DNA of 64,000 nt from Spirochaetota bacterium (lineage in GTDB: Bacteria; Spirochaetota; Spirochaetia; Sphaerochaetales; Sphaerochaetaceae), in contig JAEXDQ010000020.1 of NCBI GenBank assembly GCA_023401595.1, positions 1 to 64,000 on the forward strand, in the 5' to 3' direction. The notes below the pieces were generated by a model, which ran no database searches, was not told the origin of the DNA, and saw only the letters and a list, made by a program, of their open reading frames with translations. Of the stretch, positions 35,234-44,309 are shown in pieces. Within the stretch, counting starts at the first letter, position 1. Each line of letters starts with the position of its first letter. Made by a program: the position numbers and the translations under genes.

Positions 35234-35702
35234 AGTATCCCCCCCTTTCATCCCCTTCCTTACGGAACTTCCTGATTCGCAGATGACGCAGCAGCAGGGC
35301 GAACAAGACTACGGCCGCGGCTCCCGCGACGGAATAGACAGCCAGGAGCGGCGCGGGAATTCCCGGGTACGGCTCTACGGAGGCCCCGTCCCTGGGAGAG
35401 GCTTCCTCCGTCGCAGACGCGACCGGCCTGTCGTCTGAAAAATAGAATACCTGGTTGCCGTCCTGGTTGTAGCCGAGACGCAAAGCGGCGTCGCGCAGCT
35501 CATCGACGCTGTCGACGGACTCTTTCCTGCGTTCCAGCGAGTGTACCTGGAGACGGAGCAATTCCTCTTGGTGCAATTGCTGTTCAAGCTGTCGCTTCAA
35601 TCCTGAATTTCTGAGGTACCCTTGTTTTCCAAAGATGCCCGATGTTATGGTAAAGAGAAAAACAGTAGTAAATACAAACAATAACGCATATTTTCTTGTC
35701 AT
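35223..35702 (-). CDS. DivIC/FtsB-like septum protein with second membrane segment
   Basis: 159 residues: a membrane helix at 5-22 (LLFVFTTVFLFTITSGIFG), a coiled coil (LKRQLEQQLHQEELLRLQVH), then the short LRDAALRLGYNQDGNQVFYF, which matches the end of DivIC/FtsB domains. Unusually the protein continues through a linker to a second membrane helix (LLAVYSVAGAAAVVLFALLL) and a basic tail. DivIC and FtsB act in the FtsLB(Q) divisome complex. The ATG at 35702 is chosen because membrane helix 1 starts right after it. Confidence 0.7.
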   Translation of the reverse strand: MTRKYALLFVFTTVFLFTITSGIFGKQGYLRNSGLKRQLEQQLHQEELLRLQVHSLERRKESVDSVDELRDAALRLGYNQDGNQVFYFSDDRPVASATEEASPRDGASVEPYPGIPAPLLAVYSVAGAAAVVLFALLLRHLRIRKFRKEGDERGGYYEF

Positions 35703-35805
35703 AGATGAACACAACCGATATAATGTTGATAGAATATGATAGTGTGCGAGAGAATTTGTGTAAACCCGTTTGTTATTGCGTACGCTATCGGTATGGAGGA
35801 TGCGC

Positions 35806-36756
35806 ATGGCTGGAAAGAAGCATCATTATGGACGTCAGATACTGGTTACGCTCTTGGTGACCGTCATCATTTTGCTAGGACTCTTTTTCGTATTCGCAAG
35901 GTTCTTGGTGCCGTTGTTCAACGTCCATCAGGATCAGATATATTCGGTTCTTGTAAAATTGTTCCCGTTGCTGATTGGTCTGGTACTCATTGAATGCGGC
36001 GTTCTGATCGCACGGAGGCGGGACGAGGATTACGCCGATCAAGTAGACCTGCTTCCCCCTAACGCATACGACAAGCCGTTGTACCGGCTTCCCGGAGACG
36101 ATCCTGACCATGCGGTGCTTGCGTCGGGTCCCGAAACGGCGGCGAAGGCTCATCAGGAGGCCGTGGAACAGGAGCTGCCTGTCGAGCCGTCCGAATCCGT
36201 CAGGAACGTCATGGTTCCTCCGGCGGCGCCCATAGCTCCCGTCGAACCACAGGTCATTATCAAGGAAGTCATCAAGGAAGTGCCGGTCGAGGTACAGGTT
36301 CCCGTCGAAGTACCCGTCGCCGGCGAATACAAGCCCGAGGAATTCGAGAATTCCTTCAACGTCATCATGGACCAGGAATTGCAAAGCTCCATCGACGTTG
36401 GCTACGATATCTCCCTGACGTTGGTTGAAATCACCGCCGGGGACAAGGACGCGGTATCCGCCTTGCTCCTTGCCTCCACCAAGGAAAATTCCTACAGCTT
36501 CTTGCTGGACAATGGAAAGATAGCGATCGTATTGCCCTTCTATCAGTACGAAGAGGCCAGGAGATACTTGCTGGAGTTGCTTGATTCCTGCAAGAAGCAG
36601 CTTGAGGGGACGGGGCTTCAGATGGGCTTCGCCAGCCGCAACGGCAGGGTCCTCGATGTTGACCAGCTCTATCACGAGGCCGAAGTCGCCTGCTCCCTTG
36701 CTGCGCAGGACGATGAAGTCATCGGATTTGAAGAGAATATCGAAAAAGAAGCTTGA
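35806..36756 (+). CDS. Membrane-anchored protein with degenerate GGDEF domain
   Basis: 316 residues. Two membrane helices (about 12-35 and 47-68) precede a Pro/Val-rich linker with repeated P-V-E-V units (VPVEVQVPVEVPV). Residues 185-316 have the GGDEF fold outline: LVEI in the first strand, LDNGKIAIVLP where RLGGDEFAVLLP would be, and a last helix LYHEAEVACSLA. Catalytic GGDEF residues are absent, so it is probably a sensor or binding protein. GGAGG precedes the ATG at 35806. Confidence 0.65.
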   Translation: MAGKKHHYGRQILVTLLVTVIILLGLFFVFARFLVPLFNVHQDQIYSVLVKLFPLLIGLVLIECGVLIARRRDEDYADQVDLLPPNAYDKPLYRLPGDDPDHAVLASGPETAAKAHQEAVEQELPVEPSESVRNVMVPPAAPIAPVEPQVIIKEVIKEVPVEVQVPVEVPVAGEYKPEEFENSFNVIMDQELQSSIDVGYDISLTLVEITAGDKDAVSALLLASTKENSYSFLLDNGKIAIVLPFYQYEEARRYLLELLDSCKKQLEGTGLQMGFASRNGRVLDVDQLYHEAEVACSLAAQDDEVIGFEENIEKEA

Positions 36757-36790
36757 TATCGCGTCTGCCGCATGTTCTATCGCATGCTCT

Positions 36791-36828
36791 GCCGCCGAAA
36801 GCGAGACGTCGTTTCCGGCGGTTTTTTT
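36791..36828 (+). terminator. Terminator of the degenerate GGDEF gene
   Basis: CCGCCG/CGGCGG stem extended by AAA/TTT around a one-base bulge, followed by eight T, 35 bases after the stop. Confidence 0.8.
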
Positions 36829-36876
36829 GCTCCATGTAGAAATCCAGGGGGTAGTCCTGCGAGCCGGCAGGATTCC

Positions 36877-36990
36877 TCAGCGCCGGACGATCCCGAACGG
36901 TTTTGTGTCGATGACCCGCATCGTGGCGAGGGTTCCGTCGAGGCGGCCGTACAGCGTAGGGTCGCCTAACAACGATATGTCCCGAACCAT
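36877..36990 (-). CDS. Small ORF coupled to rnz, unknown
   Basis: A 37-codon frame (MVRDISLLGDPTLYGRLDGT...) starts four bases after the rnz stop, with AAGGA 9 bases before the ATG supplied by the end of rnz. It resembles no family I know. Its composition is soluble and basic at the end. It may be translated, but only position and ribosome site support that. Confidence 0.3.
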   Translation of the reverse strand: MVRDISLLGDPTLYGRLDGTLATMRVIDTKPFGIVRR

Positions 36991-36994
36991 GTTT

Positions 36995-37918
36995 TCAGTC
37001 CTTCAGGGGTAGGTCGAACGACATGCGGTCTTTCGTAAGAATCGTGCCGGGAAATATTTTTCTCGCTTCAGCGACCAAGTCCTTGAGATCCCTGTCGGTA
37101 TACCTGGGACTATAATGGATCAGGCCCATTTTCGCCACTTGAGCCTCTTTTGCGATCATGGCCGCCTGCGTCGCGGTCATATGCTTCTTTTCCACGGCGC
37201 TGTCGAGGAGATCCCCGCCGAACATTCCTTCGCACAACAGCAGGTCGGCCTTGCTGACATGCGCGGCTATCGAATCAAGATACAGCGTATCGGTGACATA
37301 GGAAAATTTACGGCCGTTACGGTGGGCTCCCATCACCTGGGACGGGGCGATGACACGGCCGTCGGGCAAGGTCACCGTCGAGCCGCTTTGCAACCTGCCC
37401 CACAGCGGCCCCTTCGGGACACCAAGCGCCATCGCGTTCTCAGGATGGAACAGTCCCGGACGTTCTTTCTCACGCATCGTATAGCCTACGCAAGGCTTGG
37501 TATGGTCGAGACGGAACGCCTCAACGAGAAACTCCTCCGTCTCCATGACGATGCCGGGCTCGACGGTCTTGACTATGATCTCATAGTTTATGTACATGTC
37601 AAGTATCCGCCTGTTCGCATCGACGTACTCCTTGAGCTTAGGCGGTCCGTAGAGATAGAGCGGTTCGTCCCTGTCGACCTGGCTGGAGAGCATGAGTATG
37701 CCGGGAAGACCCGTCACATGGTCAGCATGCATATGGCTGATGAAAATAGCGGAGATTTTCTTCCATCGGAGATTGAGCATCTTCAACGAGACCTGGGTGC
37801 CCTCGCCACAGTCGAACAGGAACAGCTCGCCTTCCCTTCTGACTAGGGCGCTGGTGAGAAAACGACCGGGAAGCGGCATCATCCCGCTGGTACCAAGAAC
37901 AAAGACTTCAAAATTCAT
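36995..37918 (-). CDS. rnz: Ribonuclease Z
   Basis: Endonuclease that matures tRNA 3' ends, needed here since tRNA genes lack CCA. 307 residues of the metallo-beta-lactamase fold; the zinc motif SHMHADHVTG (HxHxDH) is near residue 62, with further His/Asp ligands downstream (RLDHTKPCVGY; LIHYSPRY). The start MNFEVFVLGTSG is at the usual place. No Shine-Dalgarno sequence is present; TATAGT (minus strand, 37925-37930) ends exactly six bases before the ATG, which predicts a leaderless mRNA. Confidence 0.93.
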   Translation of the reverse strand: MNFEVFVLGTSGMMPLPGRFLTSALVRREGELFLFDCGEGTQVSLKMLNLRWKKISAIFISHMHADHVTGLPGILMLSSQVDRDEPLYLYGPPKLKEYVDANRRILDMYINYEIIVKTVEPGIVMETEEFLVEAFRLDHTKPCVGYTMREKERPGLFHPENAMALGVPKGPLWGRLQSGSTVTLPDGRVIAPSQVMGAHRNGRKFSYVTDTLYLDSIAAHVSKADLLLCEGMFGGDLLDSAVEKKHMTATQAAMIAKEAQVAKMGLIHYSPRYTDRDLKDLVAEARKIFPGTILTKDRMSFDLPLKD

Positions 37919-37957
37919 GCCAATACTATAGCCTGTTTCGGGTATGAAATGCCACCT

Positions 37958-39166
37958 CTACCGCAACAATTCCATCGGTGATATTTTACTGATACGGCGC
38001 AGAGAGAACTGAACTGAAAGCCCCGATATCATTATCAGGACGGCAATGATGACCAATAGCTCCTTCCATGGGATGATCACGGCGAAATCGAGCAGGTACC
38101 AGGACAATACCGGCAACCGGCGGTCCGCCAACAATGAAAGCAACGGCCCCATGTTGACGCCGAACAGCAACCCAAGGAAAAAGCCGATGCCCAGGGAGGC
38201 GCAAGTTAGGCTGAGTACTATGGAGAAGTAGATTCTCCGTATCGTTCCATCCGTCGCGCCCAGCAGCTTCATGGTCGCGATTGATTGCTTGTCGTCCTGC
38301 ATGAATTCCTGGGCGATACTGGCGACGAAGAACCCCGCCAACATGGCCACCACGACGAATACGCCGAGTATCATCTGCTGGCTGACCTGCAGGTTCGCCG
38401 AGAGCGTAGGCTGAGCCTCGTACCAGGTCCGAAACACATGCGGTTGCTGAAGCAGCGCCTCCAATCGGCCTACAACGGCCGGCAGGTCGTCGGAGGGCAA
38501 CCGGTCGGCCAGGATCTCCAGATATTGGCTTGAGGCGGCGTTGAACAGTTTGCCGGCGTATTCCTGGTCGATAAAGCACAGCTGCTGATCTAGCTCACGG
38601 TATCCGGAGTCGAAAATTCCCGATACCGACATGAGGATCGGACGTACCGCGGTCGTAGCGGTATCGGGCACGACCATCAGCGCAAGAGAATCTCCTATCG
38701 ATACGTGCAGGGCTTCGGCCATCGCGGAGCTGATCAGCATGCCTTGCCGTTCCGTTGTCCGGGAACTATCGGACAGGATATGGAGCTGCGACATCCTTTC
38801 AGGTGTGAAATAGTCCGAGGAGACCCCCTTGAGCCGGATCATCTGCGTACCGGTGGCGGAATATGCCAACGTATTGCCCTGGATGATTCTATGGACCTCC
38901 GACACCGATTCATCGCCGCCTATCGCGGCGATGAGGTCATCGCCGGGTATGGAGAACGTAAAGAGCTGGATATGCCCGTTCGAAAGCAACGCATATTTGT
39001 CGATGATCCCCTGGACCATCGAGGAAACGAACAATTGCGCGACGACGAGAAGCAGCATCACAAGGATCAACAGGAACCCTTTTCCCAATATCCTTCGTCG
39101 GAGCCTCGACGCACGATCGATTCCCAGGCGACGAAACACCCACAAGGAGTTCAACTTCCGGTTCAC
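37958..39166 (-). CDS. lolE: Lipoprotein-releasing ABC permease (LolC/LolE type)
   Basis: 402 residues with the MacB/FtsX topology: a membrane helix near residues 30-52, a periplasmic domain of about 210 residues, then three helices in the C-terminal FtsX domain (VVAMLAGFFVASIAQEF; VLSLTCASLGIGFFLGLLFG; LVIIAVLIMISGLSVQFSL). In LolCDE it extracts lipoproteins from the inner membrane. It overlaps the ATPase gene by four bases. Which of the two permeases corresponds to LolC or LolE cannot be told from sequence alone. Confidence 0.83.
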   Translation of the reverse strand: MNRKLNSLWVFRRLGIDRASRLRRRILGKGFLLILVMLLLVVAQLFVSSMVQGIIDKYALLSNGHIQLFTFSIPGDDLIAAIGGDESVSEVHRIIQGNTLAYSATGTQMIRLKGVSSDYFTPERMSQLHILSDSSRTTERQGMLISSAMAEALHVSIGDSLALMVVPDTATTAVRPILMSVSGIFDSGYRELDQQLCFIDQEYAGKLFNAASSQYLEILADRLPSDDLPAVVGRLEALLQQPHVFRTWYEAQPTLSANLQVSQQMILGVFVVVAMLAGFFVASIAQEFMQDDKQSIATMKLLGATDGTIRRIYFSIVLSLTCASLGIGFFLGLLFGVNMGPLLSLLADRRLPVLSWYLLDFAVIIPWKELLVIIAVLIMISGLSVQFSLRRISKISPMELLR

Positions 39167-39861
39167 TGCAACACCTCTAGCTTCCTGTGCCGTAGCAGCA
39201 GCACATTGTCGCAGCTATGTGCGAAACCGCTGTTATGCGTGACCAACAGCAGGGCGCATCCCTCTTCCTTGACCAGACCGAGCAGCAGCGTTTCCACTAT
39301 CGCGGCGTTCTCTTCATCGAGGGAACCGGTCGGCTCATCGGCGAAAATCAGTTCCGGGGAGTTCATCAAGGCGCGGGCTATGGCGACCCTCTGCCGTTCC
39401 CCTCCTGACATGCTGTCAGGCCGGTGGGCAGCCCTGTCAGCCACGCCGACCTTGTCCAAAAGGGTGAGCGCACGGGCACGGACGCCGCTTCCGTGCATTC
39501 CAGCTATCATGGAGGGCATCATGACGTTTTCCAATGCGGTGAAATCCTCAAGCAGCAGATTCGACTGAAAGATGAAGCCCATTTTCCGGTTCCAAACCGC
39601 ACTTCTACGGATATCATCCATAAGAAACAGATCGTCGCCTTGGAACATGACCGTACCAGAAGAGGGCCTTTCCAATGCGGCGGCGATATGGAGCAGCGTA
39701 CTTTTCCCGCAACCGCTTTTCCCTGTGACGGACAACGACCTGCCCGCGTCCAGGACGAGGGATATGTCGTCAAGGATCAGCAACGCCGGCACATCCTTCG
39801 CAGGGGCGTCAAAACGTTTTGTTATTCCGGAAAGACTGAGGATCGCGGTATCAGTTGTCAT
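39163..39861 (-). CDS. lolD: Lipoprotein-releasing ABC ATPase (LolD type)
   Basis: 232 residues. Walker A GKSGCGKST, Q-loop FIFQSNLLLEDFTALENV, signature MSGGERQR, Walker B LIFADEPTGSLDE and H-loop VTHN are all present; it is of the MacB/LolD/FtsE group. GGAG lies 12 bases before the ATG at 39861. It is sandwiched by the two permeases with overlaps on both sides (4 and 11 bases). Confidence 0.9.
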   Translation of the reverse strand: MTTDTAILSLSGITKRFDAPAKDVPALLILDDISLVLDAGRSLSVTGKSGCGKSTLLHIAAALERPSSGTVMFQGDDLFLMDDIRRSAVWNRKMGFIFQSNLLLEDFTALENVMMPSMIAGMHGSGVRARALTLLDKVGVADRAAHRPDSMSGGERQRVAIARALMNSPELIFADEPTGSLDEENAAIVETLLLGLVKEEGCALLLVTHNSGFAHSCDNVLLLRHRKLEVLQ

Positions 39862-41101
39862 GTAGCAATATCTCCATAATATCATTCGACAGCAGCTTCC
39901 TGCTTCCGGTCCAGGCGAGCAAACCCGACAGGACAAGGATGACCGAGGCGACGACAAGAACCTCAACGGGATCAAGCGTCAAGGTCAGCTGAGTCCGAGC
40001 GATTTGTCCCTGCCCCCCTCCGCCGAAAACCATGGCCGTGTCTATCAGCTTCAATATGTTCGGCGTCTGGTGAACCAACAGCACGGCGAGGACGACGCCC
40101 AGCAGCACACCCAGCCCCGCGATGACCAACGCTTGCAGGACGAAGATACGCCCAAGCTCCTTGCGTCGGCTTCCCATGGTCCTGAGGACTGCCATTTCGC
40201 GTTGCTTGACACGGAGCAGCCGCTCAGTTGAATTCTTCAGATTCGTAATGATGATCAGGATCATGATCCCGATCACCAGGTACATCATGTATTTTTCCAG
40301 CATCATCGCCGCATACAGGGAGCTGTTGGCGTCCTGCCAGGTCTGGATCGCACTTGGAACACCCAAGGCTTCGATCTCATGGATTATCGGGCGCTGATCA
40401 TCCACATAGCGCTCCGAGAGAAACACTCCTATCTTGAGGTCTTCATCGGCGGTCAGCTTCCGTATACCGGCAAGAGACATCAGCACCGTCTGCTGGTCAT
40501 GCTCGGGCAAGCCCGTCCGATAGATTCCTGCGACGCCGCAGTCGGTCAGGTACGGCGCCATGCGGACCGTCTTGCCGGGGCGCAGTACGGTCAATTCCAA
40601 GGAATCGCCCAGAGACAACGAAAGGGAACGCATCAGTGAATAGGAAGACGCTACATTTTCTTCGTCCCCTTGCGGGAGGGAGCCCAGGAGCGTGTACAGG
40701 CGACCGGCGAGCGGCCCCTCTGCGTAGACGTTCTCCGAACATCCACGCAACCTGACCGCCGCGCTTCTTCCACTGGAAATGTCTTTGAGGACGGCGGGAA
40801 CGTCCGCGAACAGGAATGCCTGTTCGACCCCGGGAAGCCTATCGATTTCCGTCAGATACGCAAGCAGATCGTCATATGTGAGCCCTTGGGCCGAAACCTG
40901 CAGATGAAAGGATTCGATATCCTTGATTTCCCCCAGCCGCTTGTCCTGGGAGGCCTCCATGAAGGCGATGACCATCAACAAAGCGAGGACGCTGAAACAG
41001 ATTCCAAGCATGATGAGTATACTGGAAGCGCGATGCCGGTTCTGCTTGGAAAAAGCGTATCTCGCGGCTATCTTGAACATTACATCGTTCTTTCTACGCA
41101 C
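39851..41101 (-). CDS. lolC: Lipoprotein-releasing ABC permease (second subunit)
   Basis: 416 residues, FtsX-type topology: N-terminal helix (about 23-47, ILIMLGICFSVLALLMVIAF), long periplasmic domain, three C-terminal helices (YLVIGIMILIIITNL; VLQALVIAGLGVLLGVVLAV; VLVVASVILVLSGLLAW). It starts with GTG at 41101 with AGGAGG five bases upstream; a weaker ATG lies seven codons in. Pairing with the other permease gives a heterodimer. Confidence 0.83.
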   Translation of the reverse strand: MRRKNDVMFKIAARYAFSKQNRHRASSILIMLGICFSVLALLMVIAFMEASQDKRLGEIKDIESFHLQVSAQGLTYDDLLAYLTEIDRLPGVEQAFLFADVPAVLKDISSGRSAAVRLRGCSENVYAEGPLAGRLYTLLGSLPQGDEENVASSYSLMRSLSLSLGDSLELTVLRPGKTVRMAPYLTDCGVAGIYRTGLPEHDQQTVLMSLAGIRKLTADEDLKIGVFLSERYVDDQRPIIHEIEALGVPSAIQTWQDANSSLYAAMMLEKYMMYLVIGIMILIIITNLKNSTERLLRVKQREMAVLRTMGSRRKELGRIFVLQALVIAGLGVLLGVVLAVLLVHQTPNILKLIDTAMVFGGGGQGQIARTQLTLTLDPVEVLVVASVILVLSGLLAWTGSRKLLSNDIMEILLHDN

Positions 41102-41110
41102 CTGCGCCTC

Positions 41111-42100
41111 CTAACGGTAGGAAACCGACAGAACCCGTTTCCCGTCCGGGGCATACGTGACATCCGCATACGGGACGTCCGCGTCGTAGAGCGTCTCGGT
41201 CTTCGTTCCATCCTTGTGATACGTGATCAGCTTCACAAGGGAAGAGCCCTCTTCCACCCGTTCATGTTCCAGTATTCCGTTGTTGAAGGTCTGATAGACG
41301 GTTCTCTCCAGGAGCTGATCCGTCCATACCGCTGTAGCGATCCCGCCAGTCGCATCATACGTATAGTCCGCGGCATAGGAAGGGACGCCTTGCAGCTCGG
41401 TCGTCTCCCGGAGAATTCGCCCGCTTTTGGAATAGGTCGTCTCCTGTTTTTTTTCATCGGCATCCGTCATGGTGACGATGAGATCGTCGGCGTCATAGCT
41501 GATTTCAACCTTGCGCGCCGACGGCTGTTCTCCGACAAGGACGTCCTTGATAATGATATTGCCGGGAAGCCTCGTCAGCTTGACGGTCATGTCCCGCGTC
41601 CCCTGGACATACATATCCTGGCCGAGGTATTTCCAAAGAGAATCCCCCGTAAGGTCGATCGACTGTATCGCCGCGACGGAACCGTCCGGCATATGGAAAT
41701 AGCTGACGACCTGGGCTACCTTGTCGTTTTCAGAGACGGTATAGCCGCGGAGCCTGCCCCCGCCGTCGTATTGATAGACGATGTTCCTGGCTCCGTCAAG
41801 GGAGACGATGGCTTCAGATACAAGCTGGGAATTCTCGTACTGCCTGGTAACGGTATTCCCTGTATCGTCGACCGTCTGCTCCCATCCGTTCCTCCGGCTG
41901 GTTTTGCTGACCAGCGCATTGTCTTTGTACAGCAGCCTGTCGGAACCGTCGATCACGGCGAACCACCCCTCCGGCTGGACGGCGGACACCGGTTCCAGTA
42001 ATTGTCCGATGCTGTTGGAACGATACACATCCGCCGCGAACACTGGTATCAGGAGTGTCGATACCAGGGCGAACAGGATGGCGCGTTCCTTGCCATACAT
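41111..42100 (-). CDS. Secreted YD/RHS-like repeat protein in the Lol operon
   Basis: 329 residues with a signal peptide (AILFALVSTLLIPVFAA, cleaved near residue 22-23; no lipobox Cys). The mature part has repeated strand units such as NIVYQYDGGGRLRGYTVSEN and YTYDATGGIATAVWTD, the YD/RHS or MORN-like pattern. ftsY overlaps its start (TAATG) and the Lol permease follows within 10 bases, so it is translated with the exporter. A periplasmic part in lipoprotein handling is inferred from this position only. Confidence 0.65.
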   Translation of the reverse strand: MYGKERAILFALVSTLLIPVFAADVYRSNSIGQLLEPVSAVQPEGWFAVIDGSDRLLYKDNALVSKTSRRNGWEQTVDDTGNTVTRQYENSQLVSEAIVSLDGARNIVYQYDGGGRLRGYTVSENDKVAQVVSYFHMPDGSVAAIQSIDLTGDSLWKYLGQDMYVQGTRDMTVKLTRLPGNIIIKDVLVGEQPSARKVEISYDADDLIVTMTDADEKKQETTYSKSGRILRETTELQGVPSYAADYTYDATGGIATAVWTDQLLERTVYQTFNNGILEHERVEEGSSLVKLITYHKDGTKTETLYDADVPYADVTYAPDGKRVLSVSYR

Positions 42101-42972
42101 TATGCAAGCCCCACCAGGGTATCAAGGAATTCTTCCTTGTTGAAAGCCTCGATATCAGCGTACCCTTCGCCAGTACCTACGAACGCGACCGGGAGTCCGA
42201 GCTTTTCACCGATCTGGATCAGCGCCCCGCCTTTGGCTGCGCTGTCGTATTTCGTCAGTATCAAGGCGTCAAGCCCGATGGCCTGGTTGAACAGCTCCGC
42301 CTGGCTGATTCCGTTCTGTCCCGTGGTGGAATCAATGACAAGGAATTTCCTGTAGCATTCCGGGGTTATTCCCTTTGATTTGATTACCTTGTCGATTTTC
42401 TGGAGTTCCCTGAGCAGGTTCTCCTTGTTGTGCATCCTGCCCGCGGTATCGGCGAGGATAAGGTCCTCCCCCTTCGCCGCGGCGCTGCTGATGGCGTCAT
42501 AGATTACAGCGCCGGGATCGCTGCCGTTGTCTTGCTTGACGATCCTGCAGCCTGTACGTTGGGCATGCAAATCCAGCTGGTCGATCGCGGCGGCCCTGAA
42601 TGTATCGGCGGCGGCGAGCAGTACGTGATGTCCACGTTTGGAATAATAGGTGGCGAGCTTCGCGATGCTGGTCGTCTTGCCTACGCCGTTGACCCCAAGA
42701 ACGAGAAATATATTGACGAAACCGGGCTTGATTTCCGGCACATAGGCCTGTATCCGCGAGGACAACAGGTTTTTTACCAGACGTTGCAGGTCCTCCTGCG
42801 TCTTGGGCTTCTCGCTTTTCGCGAGCTTGCGGACTTCATCGGAGACTTCCATTGCCATGTGCGCTCCTAAATCCCCTTCGATCAACATGTCCTCAAGCTC
42901 TTCATAGAACTCTTCATTGAACGTCTGGATTCCGAACAGCGCCTTTAATCTGGCGCCAAAGCTTTTCTTCAT
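42100..42972 (-). CDS. ftsY: Signal recognition particle receptor FtsY
   Basis: GTPase that brings SRP-bound ribosomes to the translocon. 290 residues, the NG domain without the acidic A domain of E. coli. G1 GVNGVGKTTSIAKLA, DTFRAAAIDQL, DTAGRMHNKENLLREL and TKYDSAAKGG are intact. The ATG at 42972 has GAGGTG 6 bases upstream; a GTG three codons earlier lies in that ribosome site. Confidence 0.95.
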   Translation of the reverse strand: MKKSFGARLKALFGIQTFNEEFYEELEDMLIEGDLGAHMAMEVSDEVRKLAKSEKPKTQEDLQRLVKNLLSSRIQAYVPEIKPGFVNIFLVLGVNGVGKTTSIAKLATYYSKRGHHVLLAAADTFRAAAIDQLDLHAQRTGCRIVKQDNGSDPGAVIYDAISSAAAKGEDLILADTAGRMHNKENLLRELQKIDKVIKSKGITPECYRKFLVIDSTTGQNGISQAELFNQAIGLDALILTKYDSAAKGGALIQIGEKLGLPVAFVGTGEGYADIEAFNKEEFLDTLVGLA

Positions 42973-42994
42973 ATGTTTCACCTCATTGTCCCGT

Positions 42995-44308
42995 CTATGG
43001 GGTACTATACCGTGTCCCGGTGTAATATGCTAACAAATCGCCTATCAGGTCAACCACGGAGACCACAGAGACCCCCGCCGACAGAAAAATCCAAGGCTGC
43101 CACAGGGGATCGCCCGTTCCATAATCGCTGAAGGTCGTCGCGAGCGACTGCAGCCCGACCCAGAGGCCGAACGCCCCGAAGGCCCGGCCCATGGCTGTAT
43201 AGAAGGAATCCCTGTTTCTCGTTATCAGGTTCTCGTCCGTCATCCATTCCGGCTTGAGGTCGAAGACTATCGTTCTCATCGCAGTCGTACTTTGGACGGC
43301 GCTGGACATGAAGCCTTTGCGGGAAGCGACGATATTGAGGGGAAGCGTCTGGTTCGGGAACATGAACGGCAGCCCGTTCTGTCGGACGCCGTCCAAGAAC
43401 CAATCCACCGTCCCGGTTGAGGAAGAGATTGACAGGGGCCCGAACGTGGCCGGTTTCAGATTGCCGTCCACCACGGCTTTTTCGCCGGGGGCGACGGACA
43501 GGGGAACCGAAACCGGCTCATAGCCGAACGCCGAAAGCTCCAATACGATTTCTCCGGTGGGCGTCACGACCTGATTTCCTACGATAGGACGATCCTCGCC
43601 GTCGATTCTCGCCGTCAGCCCCGGTACGGGATTCTCGATATGCAGCAGCGAAACCTCCGTACCGGAACCCAGCGGCAGAAGGGCCAGCAGCAGCTCATCC
43701 TGGAGTTCCCGGACATCCCTGAGGGGGGTGAGCCTGTCGAACAGCACTTCATAGCCGTTCGTCGTGAGATCATGATAGACGACCCTCAGCCGAAGAAGAT
43801 TCCCCACCAGCACGGGCCATACGACGAGTACGCCCGCAAGGTTCTCCCGGATGCCCAACGTCGCCATGAATTGCGGATTGGCGTGTACGAACAATGAATC
43901 GTATGCGGGAGAGGTTTGCAGAGGGATATATTCAACCGGCAGACCTTCGGAAAAACTTCCGGTCACCGGCGCAGGTTCAAGGAGCTGGGGTATCCGCGCT
44001 ATCTCCGACAGATTTTCACCCGTCCAATAGCCATGGGCTTCGTCCTGTGCCGCGCCGGCGGCGGCTCGCACGAAAAGCGTTCTGAGATATTCCGCCTCGC
44101 GCTCCGTCACCTGATCCTTGACCGTAAAACGGTCCTCTGCCAATCGCAGAATCCAATCCACGCTGTCCGTAGGAATGTCCGGACACGCTACTTGATACGT
44201 ACCGATACGCCAGCTTGTCGCCGTTTCCGTGGCATACAACGGGTTGGACAGGCACAGCGCAAGCATCGTCATGAGCCCGCACAAGCCTATCCATTTTCCC
44301 GTGTACAT
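42995..44308 (-). CDS. PEGA-domain secreted protein
   Basis: 437 residues. Signal peptide (GLCGLMTMLALCLSNPLYA), a central region without clear family, a PEGA module near residues 265-330 (ARIDGEDRPIVGNQVVTPTG; LELSAFGYEPVSVPLSVAPG) and a second, truncated copy (STGTVDWFLDGVRQNGLPF), then two membrane helices near the C-terminus (FGAFGLWVGLQSLATTF; IFLSAGVSVVSVVDLIGDLL). PEGA repeats occur in surface-layer and cell-surface proteins of many spirochaetes. AGGAGG, formed by the end of prfB, precedes the ATG at 44308. Confidence 0.75.
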   Translation of the reverse strand: MYTGKWIGLCGLMTMLALCLSNPLYATETATSWRIGTYQVACPDIPTDSVDWILRLAEDRFTVKDQVTEREAEYLRTLFVRAAAGAAQDEAHGYWTGENLSEIARIPQLLEPAPVTGSFSEGLPVEYIPLQTSPAYDSLFVHANPQFMATLGIRENLAGVLVVWPVLVGNLLRLRVVYHDLTTNGYEVLFDRLTPLRDVRELQDELLLALLPLGSGTEVSLLHIENPVPGLTARIDGEDRPIVGNQVVTPTGEIVLELSAFGYEPVSVPLSVAPGEKAVVDGNLKPATFGPLSISSSTGTVDWFLDGVRQNGLPFMFPNQTLPLNIVASRKGFMSSAVQSTTAMRTIVFDLKPEWMTDENLITRNRDSFYTAMGRAFGAFGLWVGLQSLATTFSDYGTGDPLWQPWIFLSAGVSVVSVVDLIGDLLAYYTGTRYSTP

Positions 44309-44309
44309 C

